Assembly: GCA_013140935.1 (NCBI GenBank)
Contig: JABFSD010000610.1
Span: forward strand, 1-7,231
Direction of reading: 5' to 3'
DNA: 7,231 bases
Source of the DNA: Acidobacteriota bacterium
Lineage (GTDB): Bacteria; Acidobacteriota; Blastocatellia; RBC074
Shown: positions 1-6,381 of the stretch, one piece after another
How the letters are laid out: every line of letters starts with the position of its first letter
How positions within the stretch are numbered: the stretch's first letter is position 1
The notes under the pieces: generated by a model
Seen by the model: only the letters and a program-made list of their open reading frames with translations
Database searches by the model: none
What the model was told of the DNA's origin: nothing
Position numbers and translations under genes: made by a program

Positions 1-249
1 GATGATTGAGGCCTTCAGCGATAGTGACGCGCGAGTGCGTGCGTCACAGCTTTGGGCAAGGGTGTGGGCAGCGGCAATGCGTTTCTTGGCGGCAGAGTCT
101 TTCAGATCAGCAAGCGCCGCATTGGTTGAAGTCACGTCTTTCAGCGGCTGTGCGCATTGCGTGTAAAGCTCCGGCGTCTTGAGCGGCTGCGCCAAAACAT
201 TTATCCCCAACAGCATCATCAATCCGAACCACGCAACACAACTTCTCAT
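1..249 (-). CDS. Secreted protein, possibly HEAT-repeat (3' part outside window)
   Basis: This open frame starts at ATG 249-247 and runs off the left edge after 83 codons. Residues 1-20 look like a Sec signal peptide: a positive start (MRSC), a hydrophobic core rich in Leu, Met and Gly, and a likely cleavage after VLA before QPLK. The mature part starts with a short stretch containing Cys (TQCAQPL). Around residues 45-83 it has helical, Ala/Leu-rich spacing (ALADLKDS, KKRIAAAHTLAQ) that resembles a HEAT-type alpha-solenoid repeat, though one repeat is too little for certainty. A GAGG ribosome binding site about 6 bases upstream of the ATG overlaps the TGA of the preceding gene, so the two are very likely cotranscribed and translationally linked. 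The product is probably periplasmic. Its function is unknown. Confidence 0.6.
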   Translation of the reverse strand, partial: MRSCVAWFGLMMLLGINVLAQPLKTPELYTQCAQPLKDVTSTNAALADLKDSAAKKRIAAAHTLAQSCDARTRASLSLKASII

Positions 250-258
250 CGTTTTACC

Positions 259-1611
259 TCAAGCCAACCCATCAGGATTCTGTGGCGTCAACAATTTCAT
301 TCCGCGCGCCGCGTGTCCCAACGCAATCACGACGTCGCTAATGAATTTCTCGCCGGGCATCTTGCGCAAGCTCGCCCAATCCAATGCACGCAAACCAACC
401 ACAGATTCATATAGCGCCTGTTCACCGGCTTGAATGCGATTTTCCTGCGCCGCGCTAAACGTCATCAACGAATGCTTCTTCGCAAAGTTGATGCTCTCGA
501 ACGCATGCCCCAACAACTTCAACCGTGCGCGCAGCTTGAACGCCGTCATCACTTGCACGGGCGCTTTCTGTTGAGCCTGCGCATCCGCTTCGTCATATTC
601 GACATCGCTCGCCAGCGCGTCGGCTTGCAAACGGTAAGTGACGAAATCCATTACCTGCGCCATTCGTTCTGGCAGACGGTTTCCCGTAAATCCTTTCTGC
701 CAGCACGCCAAAAACCCATAAACCGAATGCAGCCCGAAACAGCTGTAATCCTTGATGCGCGTGCGAAACTCTTTCGGTGCGACTTCGCCGCGCTGAAGTG
801 CCGCCTGCCCTAACGCACAAGTCGTTTCATATTCCGCCAACGCGCGATCAAGCACCGTCACCAAATCAATCTTCTCGCCGTAAGCATTCGTCCACTGCGC
901 TTCGGCAGGTTTCATCAGGTGGGAGAAAGCGATCAGGCTCCAGGGTAAGTGTTCGTGCAACAACTCGCCGCGCCCGTGCGTCAGCATCGAAACCGGGTCG
1001 AAGCGAAACTGCCGATCATCGAACTTGTACACATCCGCCGCGTCAGCGCGAAACAATTGCTTGCCGCCTTCGATGACGTCGCGCAACGTTTGAGCTTTGC
1101 CATTCGCCGTGACTCTTTGCTCGAGCGACACGCCCGCTTCGAGAAAGGTTTTCAGAAAACTGTTTTCATGCACTTCGGCATCGCGCGAAAAATAAACATA
1201 CCGTTTGCCGTTCACCTCTTTGTCGAAAGCGTATTTGTTGCAGAGATGCGTCACCGCGCTCGTGCCATCGTTGAGCTTGAATCCGCGCCCCATTCCGCGC
1301 ACCGCATGAATCAACGCCGAAGCGTTCGCCAAATCGCGCGCGTAATGCGTCAGCAATTCATCGGCGGCGCGCAACGCGTTTTCTGCAGTCGCCGCCAATG
1401 TGACCGGCGCGAGATTTTTGCCCGTCGAACGAACGGCTTCGCTCGCAAAGCTCGTTGGCTTGGGTTCATCAAACCAGCCCGCGCTATAAGCGCCCGCGCC
1501 TGCGACGGCTGCGACGAGCGCGCCTCCGCCTAAGAGCAGCATCGTGCGACGGCTTTTGTCAGGCGGGGTTTCAGGTTTGACGGATTGAACAGGCTTTTGC
1601 TTTTTACTCAT
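259..1611 (-). CDS. Membrane-anchored protein of unknown function
   Basis: I do not recognise this 450-residue family. The N-terminus is polar and Lys/Pro-rich, then SRRTMLLLGGG (residues 20-30) leads into a hydrophobic segment (about 24-43). This fits a signal anchor and also partly fits a twin-arginine signal (S-R-R-x-hydrophobic-Leu). The rest looks soluble and mainly helical, so the body is probably outside the cytoplasmic membrane. It carries a His-rich stretch (H212, H219, H221, H231) and a Cys/His stretch (C291, H295, C303) that could bind metal or haem, but this is only inference. I chose ATG 1611: the frame is open further upstream to TTG 1731, but that part would be the translated inverted repeat. 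GGAG lies about 15 bases before this ATG, which is long; an in-frame TTG four codons upstream has closer spacing. The gene sits behind the symporter operon and 9 bases ahead of a secreted-protein gene. Confidence 0.75.
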   Translation of the reverse strand: MSKKQKPVQSVKPETPPDKSRRTMLLLGGGALVAAVAGAGAYSAGWFDEPKPTSFASEAVRSTGKNLAPVTLAATAENALRAADELLTHYARDLANASALIHAVRGMGRGFKLNDGTSAVTHLCNKYAFDKEVNGKRYVYFSRDAEVHENSFLKTFLEAGVSLEQRVTANGKAQTLRDVIEGGKQLFRADAADVYKFDDRQFRFDPVSMLTHGRGELLHEHLPWSLIAFSHLMKPAEAQWTNAYGEKIDLVTVLDRALAEYETTCALGQAALQRGEVAPKEFRTRIKDYSCFGLHSVYGFLACWQKGFTGNRLPERMAQVMDFVTYRLQADALASDVEYDEADAQAQQKAPVQVMTAFKLRARLKLLGHAFESINFAKKHSLMTFSAAQENRIQAGEQALYESVVGLRALDWASLRKMPGEKFISDVVIALGHAARGMKLLTPQNPDGLA

Positions 1612-1637
1612 AACGGCAATCAATTTCTCCGCTTCTT

Positions 1638-1733
1638 CTTTGCTCCTTGGCACCTTTGCTTCTTTGCTGGAAACAGGCTTCGTAAATTGAGAGCTTTGTT
1701 CTGGCAAAGGAGCAAAGAGGCAAAGGAGCAAAG
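1638..1733. repeat. Imperfect inverted repeat in the leader of the 450-residue gene
   Basis: The arms at 1638-1667 and 1704-1733 match as reverse complements at about 26 of 30 positions by eye, separated by 36 bases. The right arm itself contains two exact copies of the 14-mer GCAAAGGAGCAAAG (1704-1717 and 1720-1733), and the left arm has two degenerate copies of its complement. The structure fills most of the gap between the symporter stop (1754) and the ATG at 1611, ending 26 bases before that ATG. It lacks a T-tract on the minus strand, so it is not a classic intrinsic terminator. It could be a folded 5' leader, an mRNA stability element between two gene groups, or a dispersed intergenic repeat. 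Confidence 0.7.
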
Positions 1734-1753
1734 CAAGAATTCAATCTGCCCAG

Positions 1754-3316
1754 TTAGTGCGAACTCGCTTTCTCAGCACCCAAGCCCGTATTCGCACGCA
1801 CATTCAACTCAGTAAACTTTGCTTCCGCCGAAGGTTCGCGCCCTGACAACGTACCCAACACCGCGCCTAAGAATCCTAACGGAATGCTTACGATGCCTGG
1901 GTTTTCGAGCGGAAAGATTGCATTCGCTTTCATGATGCTCGGACTCAACAAAATCAATATCAGCGATGCCAGCAAGCCCGTCGCCAGTCCGCACACCGCC
2001 CCGCGCGTATTGAACCGCCGCCAAAATAACGACAACACGATCACCGGCAAGTTCGCCGAAGCCGCGACGGCAAAGGCCAACGCGACGAGAAAGGCTACGT
2101 TGGCGTTGGGGCCGAGCGCGATGGCGATGGCGATGGACACGGCTCCGACGACGAAGGCTGTCACGCGCGCTACGCGAACCTCTTCGTCTTGCGCGACCTC
2201 TTTGCCGTGCTTTAAGACGTTCGTCCAAAAGTCGTGCGCGAACGAAGTCGAAGCCGAAATCGTCAGCCCGGCGACCACCGCCAAAATCGTAGCGAACGCA
2301 ATCGCCGAGATGAACGCAAAGAACAAATCGCCCGCCAACGCCTGCGCCAACAGCGGCGCGCTCATGTTGTTGCCGCCGTTCTTGGCAATGAAATCGCGTC
2401 CGACAATCGTCGCCGCGCCGAAGCCCAAGAACGTCGTCAAAATATAAAACGTACCGATAATCGCCATCGCCCACACGACCGATTTACGCGCCGTTTGCGC
2501 ATCAGGCACCGTGTAAAAGCGCACGAGAATGTGCGGCAAACCCGCCGTACCGAATAGCAACGCCATCCCCAGCGAAATTAAATCGAGCGCGCCGTAAGGC
2601 GGTTTGTAGCGCAAGCCCGGTGTCAAAAAATCCTGCGTAACCAAGTTGCCTTGCGCATCGTGATAAGTGACGTGCGCAATCGCATCGAAGAAAGCTCCGA
2701 GCGAAAAGTTGAAATGTTTGAGTACGAGAAAGCTCAACAGAATCGTACCGCTCATCAGCAAAATCGCCTTGATGATCTGCACCCACGTCGTAGCGAGCAT
2801 TCCGCCGAATACGACATAGACGATCATCAGAATGCCGATGCCGATCACCGCCATGCGGAAGCTGATGCCCGTATCTTTGAGCAACAGCGAAACCAACGCG
2901 CCCGCGCCGACCATCTGCGCGATCATATAAAACGTACTCACCGTTAGCGTAGACAACGCTCCCATCGCCCTGACCGGACGCGCGCGCAAGCGATAAGCCA
3001 GCACATCCGCCATCGTATATTTGCCGCTGTTGCGCAACGGTTCGGCGACGACGAGCAATACGGTGAGATAAGCGACGAGCCAGCCGACCGAATACATAAA
3101 GCCGTCGTAGCCCTGAAACGCGATGATGCCCGCGATACCCAAAAACGAAGCCGCGCTCATATAATCGCCCGCTACGGCAATGCCGTTCTGCCACGCGGTC
3201 AGCGAACGCCCGGCGGCGAAATAAGCCTGCGACCCCGTATTCTTCCGCGCCGCCCACCACGTAATCACCAACGTGATGGCGATGAATACCAAAAACATCA
3301 CAACCGAAGCTGACAT
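1754..3316 (-). CDS. actP: Sodium/solute symporter, ActP-like (acetate/monocarboxylate uptake)
   Basis: This 520-residue polytopic membrane protein belongs to the solute:sodium symporter family and most resembles cation/acetate symporters of the ActP type. Family landmarks include the first helix followed by a tail ending in [12 protein letters not shown] (about 34-45), the unwound-helix region [11 protein letters not shown] (50-60), the signature around [15 protein letters not shown] (256-270), and [10 protein letters not shown] (354-363). About 13 hydrophobic segments can be counted, and the length is close to the usual roughly 550 residues. ATG 3316 directly follows the TAG of the DUF485 gene and has a strong ribosome binding site, AAAGGAGG. 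It should import acetate or a related short carboxylate with Na+ across the cytoplasmic membrane. The DUF485 partner upstream is the usual context for this subgroup. The exact substrate cannot be read from the sequence. Confidence 0.93.
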   Translation of the reverse strand: MSASVVMFLVFIAITLVITWWAARKNTGSQAYFAAGRSLTAWQNGIAVAGDYMSAASFLGIAGIIAFQGYDGFMYSVGWLVAYLTVLLVVAEPLRNSGKYTMADVLAYRLRARPVRAMGALSTLTVSTFYMIAQMVGAGALVSLLLKDTGISFRMAVIGIGILMIVYVVFGGMLATTWVQIIKAILLMSGTILLSFLVLKHFNFSLGAFFDAIAHVTYHDAQGNLVTQDFLTPGLRYKPPYGALDLISLGMALLFGTAGLPHILVRFYTVPDAQTARKSVVWAMAIIGTFYILTTFLGFGAATIVGRDFIAKNGGNNMSAPLLAQALAGDLFFAFISAIAFATILAVVAGLTISASTSFAHDFWTNVLKHGKEVAQDEEVRVARVTAFVVGAVSIAIAIALGPNANVAFLVALAFAVAASANLPVIVLSLFWRRFNTRGAVCGLATGLLASLILILLSPSIMKANAIFPLENPGIVSIPLGFLGAVLGTLSGREPSAEAKFTELNVRANTGLGAEKASSH

Positions 3317-3751
3317 CTAGCGTCCTCCTTTCAATTTGCTAAGGATGCGCGTCGCCAACGCATCGAACCCGCCCGCCGCGCGTACATAAAGCGCCGCCAA
3401 GATCCACGCCATGAAAAACTGAGACAACGCGAATAGATAAGCTACGTTGACCACGCCAAACACCTTGCGCGCCATCAACGCGGGCGCATACCCCACCAGC
3501 AACGGCAACGCGAAGTAATACACGATGAAAAAGACGGTGGCGGGAATGATAAACTTGCGCTTGGCCGCGACCAGTTCTTTGAATTCATCCATCGCCGCGA
3601 CACGCTCCCAATCGGCTACGTCAACGTCTTCATCGGCGGTGAGTTCGTGGGCAGGTTTGTTCGCGCGACTGAGTGGGGCTACGTCGGTAGCCGCGCCTAC
3701 GCTCGCGGTTAGGTCTGCTTCGGACGTGCCGAAACGTTTTTCCTGACTCAT
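3317..3751 (-). CDS. DUF485 membrane protein, symporter partner
   Basis: This 144-residue protein has a DUF485 domain (about residues 55-135). EFKELVAAKRKFIIP leads into transmembrane segment 1 (about 67-90), then RKVFG and segment 2 (about 98-123). DUF485 proteins such as E. coli YjcH are encoded directly upstream of ActP-type symporters, as here. The usual family length is about 100 residues. This one carries an extra cytoplasmic N-terminal stretch of about 50 residues with an acidic patch (TADEDVDVADWE, 38-49). I chose ATG 3751, preceded by AGGAG at 7 bases, rather than the TTG one codon earlier. The stop codon abuts the symporter ATG, so coupled translation is likely. A frameshifted partial copy lies at 4612-4925. 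Confidence 0.9.
   Translation of the reverse strand: MSQEKRFGTSEADLTASVGAATDVAPLSRANKPAHELTADEDVDVADWERVAAMDEFKELVAAKRKFIIPATVFFIVYYFALPLLVGYAPALMARKVFGVVNVAYLFALSQFFMAWILAALYVRAAGGFDALATRILSKLKGGR
3324..3331 (-). promoter_or_regulatory. Strong ribosome binding site for the symporter gene
   Basis: The minus strand reads AAAGGAGG, a near-perfect anti-16S match, 7 bases before ATG 3316. It is embedded in the last codons of the DUF485 gene (Lys-Gly-Gly-Arg-stop). This fixes the symporter start and supports translation of both genes from one mRNA. Confidence 0.85.
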
Positions 3752-3754
3752 CAA

Positions 3755-3865
3755 GAGACTCCTGATTTAGTGAAAGGTGAAACTGCTCAAGGTGTGCGGG
3801 AGGATAATGCTTCAAAATCCCTGGTCGGGAAAGCACGACCATCGCGCGGCAGGTACGGCTTCAAT
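3755..3865 (-). other. Gap upstream of the DUF485/symporter operon
   Basis: This 111-base gap separates the protease stop codon from the DUF485 start and probably holds the promoter of the DUF485/symporter operon. A short hairpin, TGGTCG/CGACCA with an 8-base loop, lies at 3822-3841 and is followed on the minus strand by GGGATTTT. It could be a weak terminator for the protease gene. I see no convincing -35/-10 pair. Confidence 0.35.
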
Positions 3866-4300
3866 TCAATCTTGCGTGATCGCATAACGATGTCGCTGGT
3901 TGAGCAGGCAAACAACCACACCGGGGCGGTCAATAATTACCGCGAACAAATCGGTGAGGTCGCGACCCAGGATACAAAGGTCAAGCGCCACCGGGTCAGT
4001 GACTGCGGCCCAACGACTGTTGAAAACCACCGTGCCGCCATCGTCGCGGTTCAGCAGCAGCTTTGTTTCAACAGCTACCGAGTCAGCCGTTCCGCCTAAG
4101 CCGCTGAGTCCCTCTTCCGCTTCCAACAACGGCAGGCCGAGTTGACTCAACAAGTCGGCATTCAACACGGTGCGGTCAGCGCCGATGTCCAACAAGAAAT
4201 CGGCCACCACCCACGCACCGGTCACGGTTTGTACACGGCCACGCACGATGGGCCGCGCGATGCCGTCTTCACAAAGCAGCCATTCGCCATTGATGCGCAT
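3866..4300 (-). CDS. Retropepsin-like aspartic protease with altered catalytic motif
   Basis: This 144-residue protein has the layout of bacterial single-domain retropepsin-like aspartic proteases, which act as homodimers, each chain giving one catalytic Asp. The core motif is FLLDIGADRTVL (residues 35-46, catalytic Asp38), followed by a flap-like LSGLGG (65-70) and the C-terminal ILGRDL (110-115) that packs behind the active site. The residue after the catalytic Asp is normally Thr or Ser (DTGA/DSGA), but here it is Ile39 (ATC, one base from Thr ACC). That Thr/Ser normally holds the dimer 'fireman's grip', so activity may be reduced or changed. The start overlaps the upstream DUF5678-like gene by 32 bases. 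No signal peptide is seen, so it is probably cytoplasmic. The substrate is unknown. Confidence 0.8.
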   Translation of the reverse strand: MRINGEWLLCEDGIARPIVRGRVQTVTGAWVVADFLLDIGADRTVLNADLLSQLGLPLLEAEEGLSGLGGTADSVAVETKLLLNRDDGGTVVFNSRWAAVTDPVALDLCILGRDLTDLFAVIIDRPGVVVCLLNQRHRYAITQD

Positions 4301-4586
4301 AAACTCGTGCCATTTTCTGTGGGTAAATATAACGGCTCAGACTGCCGTGGTCTTCGGGGTGCGCCGCTTGTGCCAAGGCATGCACTTCTTCCGGCGTGTC
4401 AGCGACAAACAACTCCTCGCCCGCCACGGCAATAAATTTGCCGCGATGCCGGGTATAAATTTCAGGTACGTGCGCTTGCAACCAAGCCGAGTTGCGCTCG
4501 GCTTGCTCCCATTGCACGCGCAACCGCGCCAGCTCTTCCGGGTCGGTGATCTCTTCCATCGTGATTTGAATTAGTGATAATGACAT
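4269..4586 (-). CDS. DUF5678-like small protein paired with the protease
   Basis: This is a 105-residue soluble protein. Residues 1-35 are acidic and helical (TDPEELARLRVQWEQAER). The central part (AWLQAHVPEIYTRHRGKFIAVAG, about 34-56, then EELFVADTPEEVHALA) resembles the DUF5678 pattern of a Trp-containing helix, a Tyr/His-rich linker and a Gly-Lys-aliphatic strand. Such small proteins occur next to retropepsin-like genes. ATG 4586 was chosen over the earlier in-frame codon at 4622 because AAGGAG lies 5 bases before it. The gene ends inside the start of the protease gene (32-base overlap), which implies coexpression and perhaps a physical pair, for example substrate, inhibitor or adaptor. 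Its function is not known. Confidence 0.65.
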   Translation of the reverse strand: MSLSLIQITMEEITDPEELARLRVQWEQAERNSAWLQAHVPEIYTRHRGKFIAVAGEELFVADTPEEVHALAQAAHPEDHGSLSRYIYPQKMARVYAHQWRMAAL

Positions 4587-4611
4587 TCTGGCTCCTTTCT
4601 GTTTGCGGACT

Positions 4612-4925
4612 GTACACCACATTGACCGTACCGACTACCTTCACGCCATCAATGCGGGCGCATACCCCACCAAGAGCGGCAACGCGAAGTAATACACGAT
4701 AAAAAAGACAGTGGCGGGAATGATGAACTTGCGCTTGGCCGCGACCAGTTCTTTGAACTCAGCCATCGCCGCGACGCGCTCCCAATCGGCTACGTCAACG
4801 TCTTCGTCGGCGGTGAGTTCGTGCGCGGGTTTGTGTGCGCGACCGAGCGGGGCTACGTCGGTAGCCGCGCCCGATACCAGCGTTAAATCGCGGTCAGGAT
4901 ATTTATCTTCAGTTGTTTGAGTCAT
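4612..4925 (-). pseudogene. Truncated, frameshifted second copy of the DUF485 gene
   Basis: From ATG 4925 (GGAG 9 bases upstream) this reads as DUF485 for 94 codons, with cytoplasmic N-terminus and transmembrane segment 1 almost identical to the intact copy. It then hits TGA at 4643-4641. Relative to the intact copy one base is missing right after ...ALMA. In the shifted frame the homology continues as KVVGTVNVVY (intact: KVFGVVNVAY) down to about 4612 and then ends. By eye the blocks 3471-3699 and 4645-4873 differ at about 18 of 229 bases without gaps, and only about three differences change an amino acid (positions 28, 31 and 55 of the intact protein). Transmembrane segment 2 is lost, so the product is probably non-functional. 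It is a recent paralogue that was intact until shortly before truncation. Confidence 0.85.
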
Positions 4926-4951
4926 CAAAATTTTCTCCGTGCTAGATAGTT

Positions 4952-4989
4952 TGCCTACCAATTTATCCCCACGTCTGGGGTGCTTGGCA
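4952..4989. repeat. Small interrupted inverted repeat upstream of the DUF485 pseudogene
   Basis: An inner stem CCCCA/TGGGG (4967-4971 and 4976-4980, loop CGTC) is flanked by a second matching layer, TGCC and CCAA (4952-4961) against TTGGCA (4984-4989). It lies 27 bases upstream of the pseudogene ATG within the gap of about 190 bases behind the nuclease-like gene. It has no T-tract. It may be a leader hairpin or a leftover repeat. The rest of the gap (4990-5113) shows no gene or clear signal. Confidence 0.4.
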
Positions 4990-5113
4990 GAGGCAAAATC
5001 AGTGTTCTCGTTTTGTGGTACGACTTGGTATGGCTGGATGATTGGACGCCGATAACTCGCAGCCTCCTAATAAGGGAAACCGGCTATCTTTGGTTAGGTT
5101 TAATGCCTTAGTT

Positions 5114-5734
5114 TTAGGTATCGCTGATGACCTGATGAGAAAAATTGGCAGACCTTACAATCAGCCGTACACAGCCGTTTGTCTGTGAGACAAGTTCCTC
5201 GATTTCAGAGCATCCATGCTTGTACCTACTAAACACCACAACGATTCCGTACAAGAACGCTCCTGGATTAACTTCTCGATTACGCTCTACCAAACGCTTT
5301 ATCTTACCAATGTCAGTTTTAATCGTATCAAGGGATGATTGAGATATTCCTTTGCGGTTTTTATAAAACTTGAGTTCGAGAATGACCGAGTTCCCTACAA
5401 AGTGAACCCCCTTTTTCGGGAAAGTGATTCCCGTTTGCATAGGGCGAATGATACTCAAACTTTTAGGGTCGGTGATTGTGATATCAGGTCGGAGTCTCAG
5501 CGCATTATTCTCATCGAACCAAGGGACTTCGGCATGAATTGAGGTTGCGAGAACATTCTCATCAGCACTCGGGGACGGACATCTAAAATTTTCGATGTCA
5601 TTGAGCTTGACCATTAGGTGATACTTCAAGTCGTCTTCATTCAGGAGCATGCCTGGTACACGTTGAAATTCAACAGCGAGATTGTTAATCGCTTCTTCAA
5701 TTATCTGAATCGTCTGCATATTGATATTTAGCAT
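5114..5734 (-). CDS. Unrecognised protein with a PD-(D/E)XK nuclease-like pattern
   Basis: This 206-residue soluble protein is not one I recognise by name. It shows the spacing of a PD-(D/E)XK nuclease core: an acidic helix region EDDLKYHL (33-40), E69 in HAEVPW, RLRPDITI with D84, then a strand VILELKF with E120-x-K122, and a helix DIGKIKRL (141-148). This arrangement is shared by restriction-like and DNA-repair-like enzymes. The base composition is clearly AT-richer than its neighbours (about 40-45 % GC in sampled lines, against about 65 % in a sampled symporter line), which points to horizontal acquisition. There is no good ribosome binding site for ATG 5734 or for the in-frame ATG 5719, so the start is uncertain. 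No methylase lies beside it, so a standard restriction-modification pair is not visible here. Confidence 0.7.
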   Translation of the reverse strand: MLNINMQTIQIIEEAINNLAVEFQRVPGMLLNEDDLKYHLMVKLNDIENFRCPSPSADENVLATSIHAEVPWFDENNALRLRPDITITDPKSLSIIRPMQTGITFPKKGVHFVGNSVILELKFYKNRKGISQSSLDTIKTDIGKIKRLVERNREVNPGAFLYGIVVVFSRYKHGCSEIEELVSQTNGCVRLIVRSANFSHQVISDT

Positions 5735-5786
5735 AAGTAGTTAAGTCGTATCACGCAGAGGTCCTAGTTTCATCATTGAACTTTGA

Positions 5787-5913
5787 CTAAGGTACACCCG
5801 CTTCTTCGAGGTCAGCGACGATGCCGTGTTCCGCCCAATCGTCTTGCACCCAGATTTTGCCATTGACGATTTCGAGATGGATGACGATGGAGTTCACGTG
5901 TCTTGTCCAGCTA
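5787..5913 (-). pseudogene. xisI: xisI remnant (C-terminal half)
   Basis: The minus strand encodes RHVNSIVIHLEIVNGKIW, then a variable stretch and VADLEEAGVP followed by TAG at 5789-5787. This matches the well-known core of XisI proteins, in which a strand VIHxxIxxGKIWxQ is followed by a helix ending in ELVxxGVP and then by a final stretch of the KxDIVL type. XisI proteins are about 110 residues. Here the first roughly 60 residues and the final KxDIVLxF part are missing, and there is no start codon in frame outside the PIN gene. The similarity begins right where the PIN-domain gene ends, so the toxin-antitoxin module or a deletion probably removed the 5' half and any xisH partner. Confidence 0.75.
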
Positions 5914-6378
5914 TACCTTGATAACTGTGAATCCCTCATTGGTTGCGGCATCTGACAGCTTGCTGTCCCCACAAACGAAAGACTTACCTTTCGGGAAAGC
6001 GTTGCACCAAATCAGCGGCGCAGCCAGTTGCAGCGAATCAGCTGCTCGTAAATCGTGCTTGCCCAAAAGCTGTTCGGCACGATCACGAACTTCATCAAGT
6101 TGGGCGATTTCGATCCAGCGATGTCTGAGCAAGTCTAATTCGCGCAAAGCCAATTGTATTTCTGACGGCGTAAATTGTTTGGCGCGTTCCAGCCGCCGCA
6201 AAGCAGAAGTGCATTCGACGCTGGTTCCCCACCAAACCACCATTTGCGGAAAAAGGCGGCGTGCTTGGCGGGCGGCTTTGGTTTGAATTTGCCAGCAACA
6301 CAAAGGCACTAACGCGCTGGCATCCCAAAAGGCTACGGGCAAATGGGCAGAGCTTTTCAGCTTGGCGGCTGGCGGCAT
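5911..6378 (-). CDS. vapC: PIN-domain toxin, VapC-like
   Basis: This 155-residue PIN-domain protein is very likely the ribonuclease toxin of a toxin-antitoxin pair. The acidic residues of the Mg2+ site are in order: D19 in FWDASALVPL, E55 in TSVECTSALRRL, D114 in LRAADSLQLA and D138 in FVCGDSKLSDAA. Length and layout fit the VapC family (usually 130-150 residues); all four expected acidic positions are present, so it looks active. ATG 6378 follows the antitoxin TAA after only CAA, so the two are translationally coupled. Its stop codon lies at the edge of the xisI remnant. Toxicity is expected to be held by the upstream antitoxin. The RNA target cannot be told from sequence. Confidence 0.9.
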   Translation of the reverse strand: MPPAAKLKSSAHLPVAFWDASALVPLCCWQIQTKAARQARRLFPQMVVWWGTSVECTSALRRLERAKQFTPSEIQLALRELDLLRHRWIEIAQLDEVRDRAEQLLGKHDLRAADSLQLAAPLIWCNAFPKGKSFVCGDSKLSDAATNEGFTVIKV

Positions 6379-6381
6379 TTG

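Noticed and set aside
949..1533. Long plus-strand open frame of 194 codons
   Set aside because: It lies wholly opposite the 450-residue gene, is very Arg-rich and low in complexity as expected of an antisense shadow in GC-rich DNA, and shows no known motif.
1612..1731. 40-residue N-terminal extension of the 450-residue protein from TTG 1731
   Set aside because: It would be the translated inverted repeat, has no initiator ATG, and the product already has a sensible N-terminus and signal anchor from ATG 1611.
1809..3260. Open frames of 221 and 252 codons on the minus strand inside the symporter gene
   Set aside because: They are out-of-frame shadows rich in Arg, while the symporter frame has clear family motifs and a strong ribosome binding site.
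4962..5113. Transfer RNA, CRISPR or insertion-sequence end in the gap behind the nuclease-like gene
   Set aside because: No cloverleaf, no repeat-spacer pattern and no transposase-like frame could be seen.
5114..5734. XisH identity for the 206-residue protein next to the xisI remnant
   Set aside because: XisH is shorter (about 140 residues) with a different N-terminus, and would be expected upstream of xisI, not downstream.
5787..5972. 61-codon frame starting at ATG 5972 as an intact small gene
   Set aside because: Its first part overlaps the PIN-domain gene out of frame; only the part from about 5913 carries XisI similarity, so it is a remnant.
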